Positions 1 to 7,182 of a DNA stretch of 15,315 nt are shown here, piece after piece. The stretch is from Thioglobus_B sp964403565 (lineage in GTDB: Bacteria; Pseudomonadota; Gammaproteobacteria; PS1; Pseudothioglobaceae), in contig CAYOFV010000025.1 of NCBI GenBank assembly GCA_964403565.1, positions 1 to 15,315 on the forward strand, given 5' to 3'. The position numbers and the translations under genes were made by a program. Each line of letters starts with the position of its first letter. Position 1 is the stretch's first letter. Below the pieces are notes generated by a model. The model was given only the letters and a program-made list of their open reading frames with translations, was not told the DNA's origin and ran no database searches.

Positions 1-993
1 GGATGTGGAGTTGGATATAGTGACACTGACTATCAAAATGCAGGTGCTATTATTGCCAACGACGCTAAAGAAGTATTTGCTAAATCTGAGCTTATTGTAA
101 AAGTAAAAGAACCACAGGAAGATGAGTGCAAAATGCTGTCAAAAGACCAGATTTTATTCACTTATCTACATCTAGCTGCAGATCCAAAACAAACAGAACT
201 ACTACTAAAATCCGGCTCTACTTGCATTGCTTACGAAACCATAACAGATGATAACAATAGGCTTCCAGTACTAATGCCAATGAGTGAAATAGCGGGAAGA
301 ATGTCTATTCAATCTGGCGCGCACCATTTAGAAAAAACTCAAGGTGGGTCTGGAGTACTAATTAGTGGCGCAACTGGCGTTGAATCTGCTCAAGTGCTTG
401 TACTTGGAGGTGGAGTTGTGGGAATGAATGCAGCAAAAGTGGCCTTAGGCATGGGAGCAAAAGTTACTATTCTTAATCGATCACTTTCAGCAAGATTAAA
501 AGATTTTCAACAAAAACACAGCTTACAACTATCAGTTGATTTATCTACAAATGAGAATATCAAAGCCAGACTTAAGTCTGCAGATTTGGTAATAGGTGCA
601 GCACTTGTTGCTGGAGCAAAAGCACCTAAACTTATAACTCTTGACATGCTTGGACTTATGAAAAAAGGATCTGTACTTGTAGATGTATCAATCGATCAAG
701 GCGGATGTTTTGAAACATCAAAAATGACAACTCATGACAATCCAACTTATGTAGTAGATGGAATTATTCATTATTGCGTTGGCAATATGCCAGGAGCTGT
801 TGCCAAAACTGCAACTATAGCACTAACTAATATAACTACTGACTATATTTTAGATATAGCAAACAAAGGTTGGCAACAAGCTATGCTTGACAATAAAAAT
901 TTGCTAAATGGGCTTAATATACACAACGGTAGTGTTACGCACAAAGCTGTGGCTGAATCTCTTAACCACAAATACAATCCGATTAGTTTTTAA
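1..993 (+). CDS. ald: Alanine dehydrogenase (5'-truncated by window edge)
   Basis: NAD-dependent alanine dehydrogenase interconverts L-alanine and pyruvate plus ammonia in the cytoplasm. The reading frame is open from base 1, so the gene starts outside the window. About 330 codons are visible, and with a usual family length near 371 roughly 40 N-terminal residues are missing. Visible family signatures are VKVKEPQ, then FTYLHLAAD (157-183) with the conserved active-site histidine, and the Rossmann glycine-rich loop LGGGVVGMNAA (about 403-435). Near the C-terminus are DQGGCFETS and the run YCVGNMPGAVAKTAT, typical of Ald. The closest alternative family, the PntA subunit of transhydrogenase, lacks this C-terminal signature and is longer. 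The stop codon TAA (991-993) overlaps the stop of the convergent pyrE gene. Identification is firm; the physiological direction (alanine breakdown or ammonia assimilation) cannot be read from the sequence. Confidence 0.95.
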   Translation, partial: GCGVGYSDTDYQNAGAIIANDAKEVFAKSELIVKVKEPQEDECKMLSKDQILFTYLHLAADPKQTELLLKSGSTCIAYETITDDNNRLPVLMPMSEIAGRMSIQSGAHHLEKTQGGSGVLISGATGVESAQVLVLGGGVVGMNAAKVALGMGAKVTILNRSLSARLKDFQQKHSLQLSVDLSTNENIKARLKSADLVIGAALVAGAKAPKLITLDMLGLMKKGSVLVDVSIDQGGCFETSKMTTHDNPTYVVDGIIHYCVGNMPGAVAKTATIALTNITTDYILDIANKGWQQAMLDNKNLLNGLNIHNGSVTHKAVAESLNHKYNPISF

Positions 994-1628
994 ACTCCGT
1001 ATTGATCTCTGTATGCTTCAATGCGATTGATCAATTCCACGTCATCGCCTTGTTTTAAATAATCTATCAGATGACCAAGATTGATAATACTCAAAACAGT
1101 AATGCCAAAATTTTCTTCCACTTCTTGAATGGCTGATTTATCGCCCTTGCCTTTTTCTTGGCGATCAACAGCTACAATAACGCCTTTAGCTTTAGCACCA
1201 TTCGCATCAATAATCTCCATTGCCTCACCAATTGCAGTACCAGCAGTAATCACATCATCAATAATCAGCACATCACCCTCTAACGCATGGCCAACAATAT
1301 CGCCACCTTCGCCATGGGTTTTGGCTTCTTTGCGGTTAAAACTATAAGGTACATTTTTGTTAAATGAATCATTTAGTGCCATTGCAGCTGCAGCTGCCAA
1401 GGGTATGCCTTTATATGCAGGGCCAAACAACACATCAAAATCAACTCCGCTTTCATTAATAGCTTGTGCGTAAAATTTACCCAACTTAGACAAATGCTCT
1501 CCAGTATTAAAAGCCCCTGCATTAAAGAAATACGGGCTTACTCGGCCAGACTTTAAAGTAAATTCGCCAAACTTTAGCGCTCCAATTTCTAACATAAAAT
1601 CCACAAAGTCTTTTTGATACTGCTGCAT
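990..1628 (-). CDS. pyrE: Orotate phosphoribosyltransferase
   Basis: PyrE joins orotate to PRPP to make orotidine 5'-monophosphate, the fifth step of de novo pyrimidine synthesis, in the cytoplasm as a dimer. The 212-residue length is normal for the gammaproteobacterial form (E. coli 213). Seen in order are LKSGRVSPYFFNAG (25-38), which contacts orotate and PRPP, the catalytic flexible loop RKEAKTHGEGG (99-109), and the PRPP-binding motif VLIIDDVITAGTA (120-132) with its paired aspartates. The ATG is preceded by a good Shine-Dalgarno AAGGAG (complement of 1634-1639), 5 nt away, which supports this start. The gene is divergent from xthA across 31 bp, and its 3' end overlaps the end of ald by 4 bp. 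No rph gene or attenuator of the E. coli pyrE type is visible. Confidence 0.97.
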   Translation of the reverse strand: MQQYQKDFVDFMLEIGALKFGEFTLKSGRVSPYFFNAGAFNTGEHLSKLGKFYAQAINESGVDFDVLFGPAYKGIPLAAAAAMALNDSFNKNVPYSFNRKEAKTHGEGGDIVGHALEGDVLIIDDVITAGTAIGEAMEIIDANGAKAKGVIVAVDRQEKGKGDKSAIQEVEENFGITVLSIINLGHLIDYLKQGDDVELINRIEAYRDQYGV

Positions 1629-1646
1629 ATAAACTCCTTAAATCAT

Positions 1647-1652
1647 TAAAAT
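1647..1652 (+). promoter_or_regulatory. Candidate -10 element for xthA
   Basis: TAAAAT matches the -10 consensus at five of six positions and lies 7 nt before the xthA ATG. If used, transcription would start at or next to the start codon, giving a leaderless message. That would fit the lack of any Shine-Dalgarno sequence here. The -35 is poor and TAAAAT is common in AT-rich DNA. Confidence 0.3.
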
Positions 1653-1659
1653 ATTTTTG

Positions 1660-2427
1660 ATGTTGAGAATTATAACGGCTAATGTAAACGGAATTCGTGC
1701 AGCTGAGCGAAAAGGTTTTTTTACGTGGATGAAAAACCAAAATGCTGATGTTGTTTGCGTACAAGAAATAAAAGCACAAGAAGACCAACTTGACGATAAG
1801 TTTTACCCAAAAGATATGTATACATACTACAAACCTGCTGAGCGTAAAGGCTATAGCGGAACTGGTATATACTGCAGACAAAAACCCGATCAAATAATTT
1901 TTAGCCCTTGGGAAGATTTTGACTTCGAAGGTAGATTTATTCAAGCTGATTTTGGCAATCTCAGTGTTATTTCAATCTATATTCCTTCTGGTTCGGCAAA
2001 ACAAGAACGTCAAGACTATAAGATGGATTTTATGGTCAATAGGTTTTTACCATATCTGCAAGAACTACAAAAAAATGGACGTAAATACATAATTTGTGGT
2101 GATATAAACATCGTGCATAAACGCATAGATATAAAAAACTTTAATGGCAATAAAAATAGATCAGGCTGTTTGCCGGAAGAGCGCGCATGGATGGATGAGC
2201 TTTTTAATGAGTTTGAATTTATTGATGCATTTAGAGAGGTTAATAAAGAAGCTGAACAATATACTTGGTGGTCTAATCGGGGCCAAGCTTGGGCCAATAA
2301 CACCGGATGGCGTATCGACTATCAAATACTAACTAAGAATTTATCAGGTACAGTAAAAGATGTTGCTATTTATAAACAAGAGCGTTTTTCTGACCATGCT
2401 CCATTAATTATTGATTACAACTTATGA
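1660..2427 (+). CDS. xthA: Exodeoxyribonuclease III (Crc-like lineage, catalytic residues intact)
   Basis: This is an AP endonuclease / 3'-5' exonuclease of the exonuclease III (EEP) family, acting in base excision repair. From the ATG at 1660 it is 255 residues. Expected active-site residues are present: N8 (ANVNGIRA), E36 (VQEIKA), Y107, D148 and N150 (GDINI), D220 (WRIDYQ), and D245-H246 (SDHAPL). Several stretches (FxxxPERAWMDE-like CLPEERAWMDE, DIKN, YTWWSNRGQAW) also resemble Pseudomonas Crc, an RNA-regulatory relative that lost these residues and likewise lies divergent from pyrE. I therefore infer an active nuclease of the lineage that gave rise to Crc. An in-frame TTG at 1657 is possible, but ATG 1660 matches family N-termini better. 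No Shine-Dalgarno is visible. The stop overlaps the trmB start (ATGA). Confidence 0.92.
   Translation: MLRIITANVNGIRAAERKGFFTWMKNQNADVVCVQEIKAQEDQLDDKFYPKDMYTYYKPAERKGYSGTGIYCRQKPDQIIFSPWEDFDFEGRFIQADFGNLSVISIYIPSGSAKQERQDYKMDFMVNRFLPYLQELQKNGRKYIICGDINIVHKRIDIKNFNGNKNRSGCLPEERAWMDELFNEFEFIDAFREVNKEAEQYTWWSNRGQAWANNTGWRIDYQILTKNLSGTVKDVAIYKQERFSDHAPLIIDYNL
1669..1674 (-). promoter_or_regulatory. Candidate -10 element for pyrE
   Basis: The complement reads TATAAT, a perfect sigma-70 -10 hexamer. It would start a pyrE transcript near 1662, giving a leader of about 34 nt that contains the AAGGAG ribosome binding site. It lies inside the first codons of xthA. No good -35 hexamer is visible at 16-18 bp, so this is an inference from the -10 match and position only. 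Confidence 0.35.
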
Positions 2428-3113
2428 GTGCAGAAAAACATTTAAGAAAAATCCAAAGTTTTGTTAAGCGCTCAGGCAGACTAACTGAAGGCCAAAGATT
2501 TGGTCTGAACGAGCTTTGGCCAAAATATGGCATTGATATTAACGATAGTATTATTGATTTTGAAAAAATATTTGAAAAAATTCAACCTACAATACTAGAA
2601 ATTGGCTTTGGAAACGGTGACTCATTACTGGAGATGGCAACAAACGAACCAAAGAGAAATTTTCTTGGTATTGAAGTATATGAAGCTGGCGTTGGAAGAC
2701 TTGTAAACGAGGCCAATAAACGAAGCCTTACAAATATAAAAATAATTAAGGAGGATGCTGTCGAGGTATTAAAAAATAATATTGCAAACGATAGTTTGTC
2801 TGGATTTCAGCTATATTTTCCAGACCCTTGGCACAAGAAAAAACACCATAAGCGTCGTATAGTGCAACCTGAATTTATGGATATTATTTCTAGTAAGCTA
2901 ATTAACGGATCTTTTGTGCATATGGCAACTGACTGGGAAAACTATGCTGAGCATATGATGGAAGTGCTTGAAAAGCATAAAAACTTTAAAAATACGCAAA
3001 GTGTCCATATATATTCACCAAGACCTGAACGCAGACCTATTACCAAATTTGAAAAACGTGGCGAAAGATTAGGACATGGCGTATGGGATTTAATTTTTAA
3101 TTGCGAGAAATAA
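2424..3113 (+). CDS. trmB: tRNA (guanine-N7-)-methyltransferase
   Basis: TrmB methylates N7 of G46 in the variable loop of tRNAs using S-adenosylmethionine. The 229-residue protein shows the SAM-binding motif EIGFGNGDS (59-67), the substrate and catalytic block FPDPWHKKKHHKRR (132-145) that is diagnostic of TrmB, and the conserved C-terminal segment RPITKFEKRGERLGHGVWDL (about 204-223). The start ATG shares bases with the xthA stop (ATGA, 2424-2427). There is no Shine-Dalgarno, so translation is probably coupled to xthA. One base separates its stop from the fxsA start. Confidence 0.96.
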   Translation: MSAEKHLRKIQSFVKRSGRLTEGQRFGLNELWPKYGIDINDSIIDFEKIFEKIQPTILEIGFGNGDSLLEMATNEPKRNFLGIEVYEAGVGRLVNEANKRSLTNIKIIKEDAVEVLKNNIANDSLSGFQLYFPDPWHKKKHHKRRIVQPEFMDIISSKLINGSFVHMATDWENYAEHMMEVLEKHKNFKNTQSVHIYSPRPERRPITKFEKRGERLGHGVWDLIFNCEK

Positions 3114-3114
3114 T

Positions 3115-3570
3115 ATGCTATTTCCTATATTTGTAATAATGACTTTACTTGAGATTTATGTATTGGTCTCAGTTGGCGAGTCTATTGGTGGATTCTCTAC
3201 TGTACTACTAGTTGTTATAACTGCCCTTATTGGCTCTACCCTGCTTAAACAACAAGGCTGGTCAACCATGGCTAAAGCACAAGAATCAATGGCCAGAGGT
3301 CAAACTCCTGCTTTTGAAATGCTTGAAGGTGTGGTTATTTTAATTTCTGGAGTTCTATTACTTACTCCTGGATTTATAACTGATGCTTTAGGACTACTTG
3401 GACTTATGCCTTGGTCAAGAACTTATTTTATCGATCAAATATTATCCAAAAATGCTGAAAAAGTATTCGCTCAAAAAAATACTATTTTTATTCACCGCTC
3501 ATCTTCAAATCCCAATAAACCAAATAAAGACAAAAAAGACACTATTGAAGGTGAATTTTGGGAAGACTGA
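3115..3570 (+). CDS. fxsA: FxsA family membrane protein
   Basis: This is a small inner-membrane protein of the FxsA family. In E. coli, FxsA overproduction relieves exclusion of phage T7 by the F plasmid; the normal cellular role is unknown. The 151-residue protein has hydrophobic segments at about 3-19, 26-44 and 73-95, the family core GxxxxLLKQQGW followed by an amphipathic helix, and the LLLTPGFITDALGLLGLMP block. A charged tail follows, ending in the characteristic IEGEFWED. A weak GCGAGA lies 8-9 nt before ATG. The gene follows trmB by 1 bp, and its last 13 bases are also the first bases of folC. Its place between trmB and folC differs from its usual E. coli neighbour, groES. Confidence 0.9.
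   Translation: MLFPIFVIMTLLEIYVLVSVGESIGGFSTVLLVVITALIGSTLLKQQGWSTMAKAQESMARGQTPAFEMLEGVVILISGVLLLTPGFITDALGLLGLMPWSRTYFIDQILSKNAEKVFAQKNTIFIHRSSSNPNKPNKDKKDTIEGEFWED
3548..3554 (+). promoter_or_regulatory. Ribosome binding site that fixes the folC TTG start
   Basis: AAGGTGA complements the anti-Shine-Dalgarno region (via GGTGA) and sits 3 nt before TTG 3558. An in-frame TGA at 3552-3554 means folC cannot start further upstream. The next candidate codons downstream would cut into the conserved N-terminus. The site lies inside the fxsA coding sequence. Confidence 0.6.
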
Positions 3571-4754
3571 GTACACTTGAAGATTGGTTAAACTACCAAG
3601 AATCTCTTCATCCAAGTGAAATAGACTTAGGTTTAGACCGGGTCGGCAAGGTTTTTAAAAAATTATTTCCAGATGGCGTTCCGTACAAGGTAATAACTGT
3701 TGCTGGAACTAATGGCAAAGGCTCTACCATTGCTTTTATTAACTCTATACTCATGCAAACCAACTACAAAGTTGGTAAATTCACATCTCCACACATTGAG
3801 AAATACAATGAGCGTTTTAGTGTTAATAATACCAATGCAACTGATGAGCAAATCATATCGGCATTTACACAAATAGAAAAAGCAAAAGACAATACTTCTC
3901 TTACCTATTTTGAATTTTCAACTTTAGCGGCACTTGTTATTTTTGCAAATGCAAATATTGATATTGCAATATTGGAAATTGGCCTGGGAGGCAGGTTAGA
4001 CTCAGTAAATATTGTAGATCCGGATGTGAGTGTAATAACCAATATTGCTATTGATCATATTGAATATCTTGGAGATACTAGAGAAAAAATTGGCTATGAA
4101 AAAGCTGGGATTATGCGAAAAAACAAGCCTTGTGTTTGTGCTGATAACAATCCTCCAGAATCTTTAGTAAAGCATGCAAAATCAATTGGCACGCAAATTG
4201 ATTTTATTGAGTCAAATTATGAAAAAAGCCTAACACTCATTGGAGAACATCAAAAACAAAATGCAGCACTTGCAAAACTTGCTATTGAAAAACTTAAACT
4301 AGAAATTAACAAAGAACAAATAGAAAAAGGCTTAAAACTAGCAACAATACCTGGCAGGTTTGAAGTTGTAAATACACATAATAAAAAGATAATTCTAGAC
4401 GTTGCTCATAACGAACAAGCTGTTAAAACTCTTGCTAGTGAACTTGCTAAAGACAAAACACCAACTATTGCAATATTTTCTGCTCTTGAAGATAAAAATA
4501 TAAGCCAAATGCTTAAATCTATCAACTCACAAATTGACAAATGGTTGCTAGTGCCGCTTAATACTGGCAGAGCTATTGATATGAAACGATTAAGCGAGTT
4601 ATTTGCACTAGAAGATAAAATTGAAATTAACGCAACAATGGATCAAGCATTATCAAACGCCATTAATGATAAAGAGTTAAAAAGAATTGTTGTGTTTGGG
4701 TCTTTTTATACTGTTGCTGATGCCAAAAAAACCCTAGATAAACTTCAGGTATAG
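3558..4754 (+). CDS. folC: Bifunctional folylpolyglutamate synthase / dihydrofolate synthase
   Basis: FolC adds glutamate to dihydropteroate to make dihydrofolate, and extends folates with further glutamates, using ATP in the cytoplasm. The 398-residue length is slightly short for the family (E. coli 422). Seen are the N-terminal segment LNYQESLHPSEIDLGLDRV (11-29), the P-loop VAGTNGKGST (48-57), the LEIGLGGRLDSVN block around residues 140-152, and ITNIAIDHIEYLG with the EKAGIMR segment. The C-terminal ligase domain carries LDVAHNEQA, where homologues usually read LDVAHNP. The start is TTG 3558, overlapping fxsA by 13 bp and supported by an AAGGTGA site. In many gammaproteobacteria folC is followed by a SPOR-domain gene (dedD) and then cvpA; here cvpA follows directly after 26 bp. 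Confidence 0.95.
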   Translation: MGRLSTLEDWLNYQESLHPSEIDLGLDRVGKVFKKLFPDGVPYKVITVAGTNGKGSTIAFINSILMQTNYKVGKFTSPHIEKYNERFSVNNTNATDEQIISAFTQIEKAKDNTSLTYFEFSTLAALVIFANANIDIAILEIGLGGRLDSVNIVDPDVSVITNIAIDHIEYLGDTREKIGYEKAGIMRKNKPCVCADNNPPESLVKHAKSIGTQIDFIESNYEKSLTLIGEHQKQNAALAKLAIEKLKLEINKEQIEKGLKLATIPGRFEVVNTHNKKIILDVAHNEQAVKTLASELAKDKTPTIAIFSALEDKNISQMLKSINSQIDKWLLVPLNTGRAIDMKRLSELFALEDKIEINATMDQALSNAINDKELKRIVVFGSFYTVADAKKTLDKLQV

Positions 4755-4764
4755 AAAAATCTAG

Positions 4765-4770
4765 TAAAAT
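4765..4770 (+). promoter_or_regulatory. Candidate -10 element for cvpA-purF
   Basis: TAAAAT (five of six to consensus) lies in the 26-bp gap between folC and cvpA and ends 10 nt before the cvpA ATG. The predicted start point near 4777 would leave a leader of only about 4 nt. cvpA has no visible Shine-Dalgarno, which agrees with this. There is no clear -35 hexamer. No PurR-type operator was recognised. Confidence 0.3.
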
Positions 4771-4780
4771 CACGCTTGCT

Positions 4781-5629
4781 ATGAATGAATTTTTCACCAA
4801 TATTTTAGATTATGTCGCTTCTTTAGCGCTATCAGATTGGCTTACTATAGCAATACTAATTGCATTTTTGGTATTTGGCTATAAACGTGGCATGGCCAAA
4901 GAGTTAATTAATTCCGCCTTTTTAATTCTAGCAATAATAATTGCTTATCTTTTTTACAAAACTCTAGCAACTAGCCCAATAATTACTTGGCTGACACTTA
5001 CTCACGAGTCACACATGGCTGTCTCATTTGGTGTGTTGTTTATCGGGGTGTTGATCATTAAAAAGCTTTTATATAAATTAACTAGCTATGCTGGATCTGT
5101 TGGAAATCCATGCAATTTAAACAAAATATTTGCCCTGATAATTTTCTTTATTTTTAGTGCGTTTGTTAGCTGGCATTATCTTGATATTGTTGCTAATTTG
5201 GGGTTGATGGAAATTGTTGTAACAAGTGAATCATGGCGTATAGGACTTTCATTTGCTATAGTATTTGCAATTATTGTTGGAGCTTGTGTATCAATATCTA
5301 ATGTATTAAATATTTCAATTGATTCGTCAAAACCTTGTTTGCTATCAGGCTTTTACAAGATAATTTTAAACATACTTAAATCAGCCGACGATAAATTAAA
5401 TGCCAGAAATATCACTAGCACTAAAAACTCATTGTTAGGATCAATTATTGGCATTATTAAAGGCTCTGTTGCAATATTAATTATGGTTTTAGTTTTGCAA
5501 AACATCTCTTGGGTTGCAAATAGCTCGCATTGGAGCGACTCTCAAGGTGCGCTAAATACATTTAAAAATGTGGCAAATGATATTAAGCCACAATTATCAA
5601 ATCATTTAGAATTTATTAGGTCCGAATAG
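4781..5629 (+). CDS. cvpA: CvpA family inner-membrane protein, enlarged form
   Basis: This is a CvpA (colicin V production) family membrane protein; the molecular function of the family is not established. Its place directly before purF matches E. coli. The usual length is about 160-190 residues with four membrane helices, but this one has 282. Hydrophobic segments lie at about 20-36, 43-60, 79-97, 115-132, 153-174 and 218-241. Residues 20-60, with the GYKRGMAKE loop, match the N-terminal half of CvpA. Residues 150-260, ending LLGSIIGIIKG and HWSDSQ, match the usual C-terminal half (E. coli has DWSKSQ at the same place). Residues 77-135 look like a second, degenerate copy of that half. The extra pair of helices is my reading from hydropathy and weak similarity. 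No Shine-Dalgarno precedes ATG 4781; the next start, purF, is 10 bp downstream. Confidence 0.8.
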   Translation: MNEFFTNILDYVASLALSDWLTIAILIAFLVFGYKRGMAKELINSAFLILAIIIAYLFYKTLATSPIITWLTLTHESHMAVSFGVLFIGVLIIKKLLYKLTSYAGSVGNPCNLNKIFALIIFFIFSAFVSWHYLDIVANLGLMEIVVTSESWRIGLSFAIVFAIIVGACVSISNVLNISIDSSKPCLLSGFYKIILNILKSADDKLNARNITSTKNSLLGSIIGIIKGSVAILIMVLVLQNISWVANSSHWSDSQGALNTFKNVANDIKPQLSNHLEFIRSE

Positions 5630-5639
5630 GAAAATAATT

Positions 5640-7157
5640 ATGTGCGGAATTGTTGGCATTCTTTCAACTACAAAAAAAGATACAGCGGTATACATTTATG
5701 ATGCACTTACAATCTTGCAGCACCGTGGACAAGACGCAGCAGGCATTGTAACCTCACACAAAGGTCGTTTTTATATGCGTAAATCCAACGGTTTGGTGCG
5801 CAACGCTTTTAGAACAAAACACATGACCTCTTTGCGTGGAGATATGGGGATTGGCCATGTACGCTACCCTACTGCTGGAACTTCATCTGGTGCTGAAGCT
5901 CAGCCTTTTTATGTAAACTCGCCTTATGGTATTGCTTTTGCTCATAATGGCAATTTAACAAATACTGAAGAACTGGCAAAAGAAATTTATGAAGCTGATC
6001 TTCGACATATCAATACTAATTCAGATTCTGAGATTTTGCTTAATGTTTTTGCCTCAGAATTAGCAAAATTACAAAAACATAGAATTAACGAACAAGATAT
6101 ATTTACAGCAGTAGCTAAGGTACACAAACGTGTAAAAGGCGCCTATGCTTCAATAGGCATGATTCCAGGATATGGAATTTTTGGCTTTAGAGATCCAAAC
6201 GGCATTCGCCCACTAATACTTGGTCATCGTACTACCAAAGGCGGAACTAAGCATATGCTTGCATCAGAAAGTGTAGCTCTTACAGCTTTGGGTTATGAAA
6301 TTACTCGCGATGTGGCTCCAGGTGAGGCTGTAGTAATTGATAGAGAAGGCAATATCTTTACTCAACAATGTGCTCCAAATACTAAATACTCTCCTTGTAT
6401 ATTTGAGTTTGTATACTTTGCACGTCCAGATTCGGTAATTGATAATATTTCAGTATATAAATCACGTCTTAGAATGGGTGAGAAACTAGCTGAAAATATT
6501 CAAAAAAATTGGAGCAATGAAAAAATTGACGTAGTTATTCCAATTCCTGATACATCAAGGGTTTCGGCCTTGCAATTAGCTCATGAACTTGGAGTTAAAT
6601 ACTCTGAAGGTTTGATTAAAAATCGCTATATTGCACGTACATTTATTATGCCAGGACAAAAACAACGTAAAAAATCAGTACGTCAAAAACTATCAGCTAT
6701 CGGGCTTGAGTTCAAAGGTAAAAATGTTTTACTAGTTGACGATTCAATTGTACGTGGCACAACCAGCAAACAAATTGTACAAATGGCGCGTGATGCTGGA
6801 GCAAATAAAGTATTTTTCGCATCTGCTGCACCTGCAGTGCGCTATCCAAATGTTTATGGCATTGATATGGCAAGCTCTAAAGAATTTGTTGCACATGAGA
6901 AAACTACTGAAGAAATCTGCGCAGATATTGGTGCTGATAAACTTGTTTACCAAGATCTTGATGATTTAATCTGGTGTGTACAACAAGGAAATCCTGATAT
7001 TAAAGAGTTTGATTGCTCTTGCTTTAATGGAGAATACGTAACTGCTGATGTCGATAAAGACTATTTAGATGGAATTGAAGCACTTCGAGCTGATGATGTT
7101 AAGGAGCAAAACAATACTAACGAAAGTTCTGAGCTTATTTGTAATGATGTAGAATAG
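5640..7157 (+). CDS. purF: Amidophosphoribosyltransferase
   Basis: PurF makes 5-phosphoribosylamine from PRPP and glutamine, the committed first step of purine synthesis. The 505 residues equal the E. coli length. The glutaminase domain begins MCGIVGI with the nucleophile Cys2 directly after Met, so no propeptide is present. It continues with LQHRGQDAAG, GIGHVRYPTAG and FAHNGNL. The phosphoribosyltransferase domain carries the PRPP motif VLLVDDSIVRGTT (363-375), and the C-terminus has the FDCSCFNGEYVT segment. The lack of a propeptide and of the Bacillus-type cysteine pattern places it in the non-iron-sulfur E. coli class. An AGGA ribosome site overlaps the cvpA stop (5628-5631), 8 nt before ATG. 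purF is very likely cotranscribed with cvpA. Confidence 0.97.
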   Translation: MCGIVGILSTTKKDTAVYIYDALTILQHRGQDAAGIVTSHKGRFYMRKSNGLVRNAFRTKHMTSLRGDMGIGHVRYPTAGTSSGAEAQPFYVNSPYGIAFAHNGNLTNTEELAKEIYEADLRHINTNSDSEILLNVFASELAKLQKHRINEQDIFTAVAKVHKRVKGAYASIGMIPGYGIFGFRDPNGIRPLILGHRTTKGGTKHMLASESVALTALGYEITRDVAPGEAVVIDREGNIFTQQCAPNTKYSPCIFEFVYFARPDSVIDNISVYKSRLRMGEKLAENIQKNWSNEKIDVVIPIPDTSRVSALQLAHELGVKYSEGLIKNRYIARTFIMPGQKQRKKSVRQKLSAIGLEFKGKNVLLVDDSIVRGTTSKQIVQMARDAGANKVFFASAAPAVRYPNVYGIDMASSKEFVAHEKTTEEICADIGADKLVYQDLDDLIWCVQQGNPDIKEFDCSCFNGEYVTADVDKDYLDGIEALRADDVKEQNNTNESSELICNDVE

Positions 7158-7182
7158 CACTTATTTGCAAAATTACTTAAAA

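Noticed and set aside
1657..1659. TTG as an alternative start for xthA.
   Set aside because: It is directly followed by ATG, which matches family N-termini, and neither has a ribosome site to favour the TTG.
1522..1944. Open frame of 140 codons on the minus strand across the pyrE start and xthA.
   Set aside because: It is antisense to two firmly identified genes, has low-complexity hydrophobic composition and no recognisable domain or ribosome site.
1660..2427. Calling the exonuclease III gene Crc, a catabolite repression regulator.
   Set aside because: All expected catalytic residues are retained, whereas Pseudomonas Crc has lost them, so a nuclease is the better call.
4755..4780. A PurR-type operator ahead of cvpA-purF, as in E. 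coli.
   Set aside because: No ACGCAAACG-TTTGCGT-like palindrome is present in the 26-bp gap.
7165..7182. TTG start for metZ adding six residues.
   Set aside because: No ribosome site precedes it, the added residues are not conserved in MetZ, and an ATG follows at 7183 next to the conserved N-terminus. It is not excluded, since TAGAAT lies 9 nt before the TTG.
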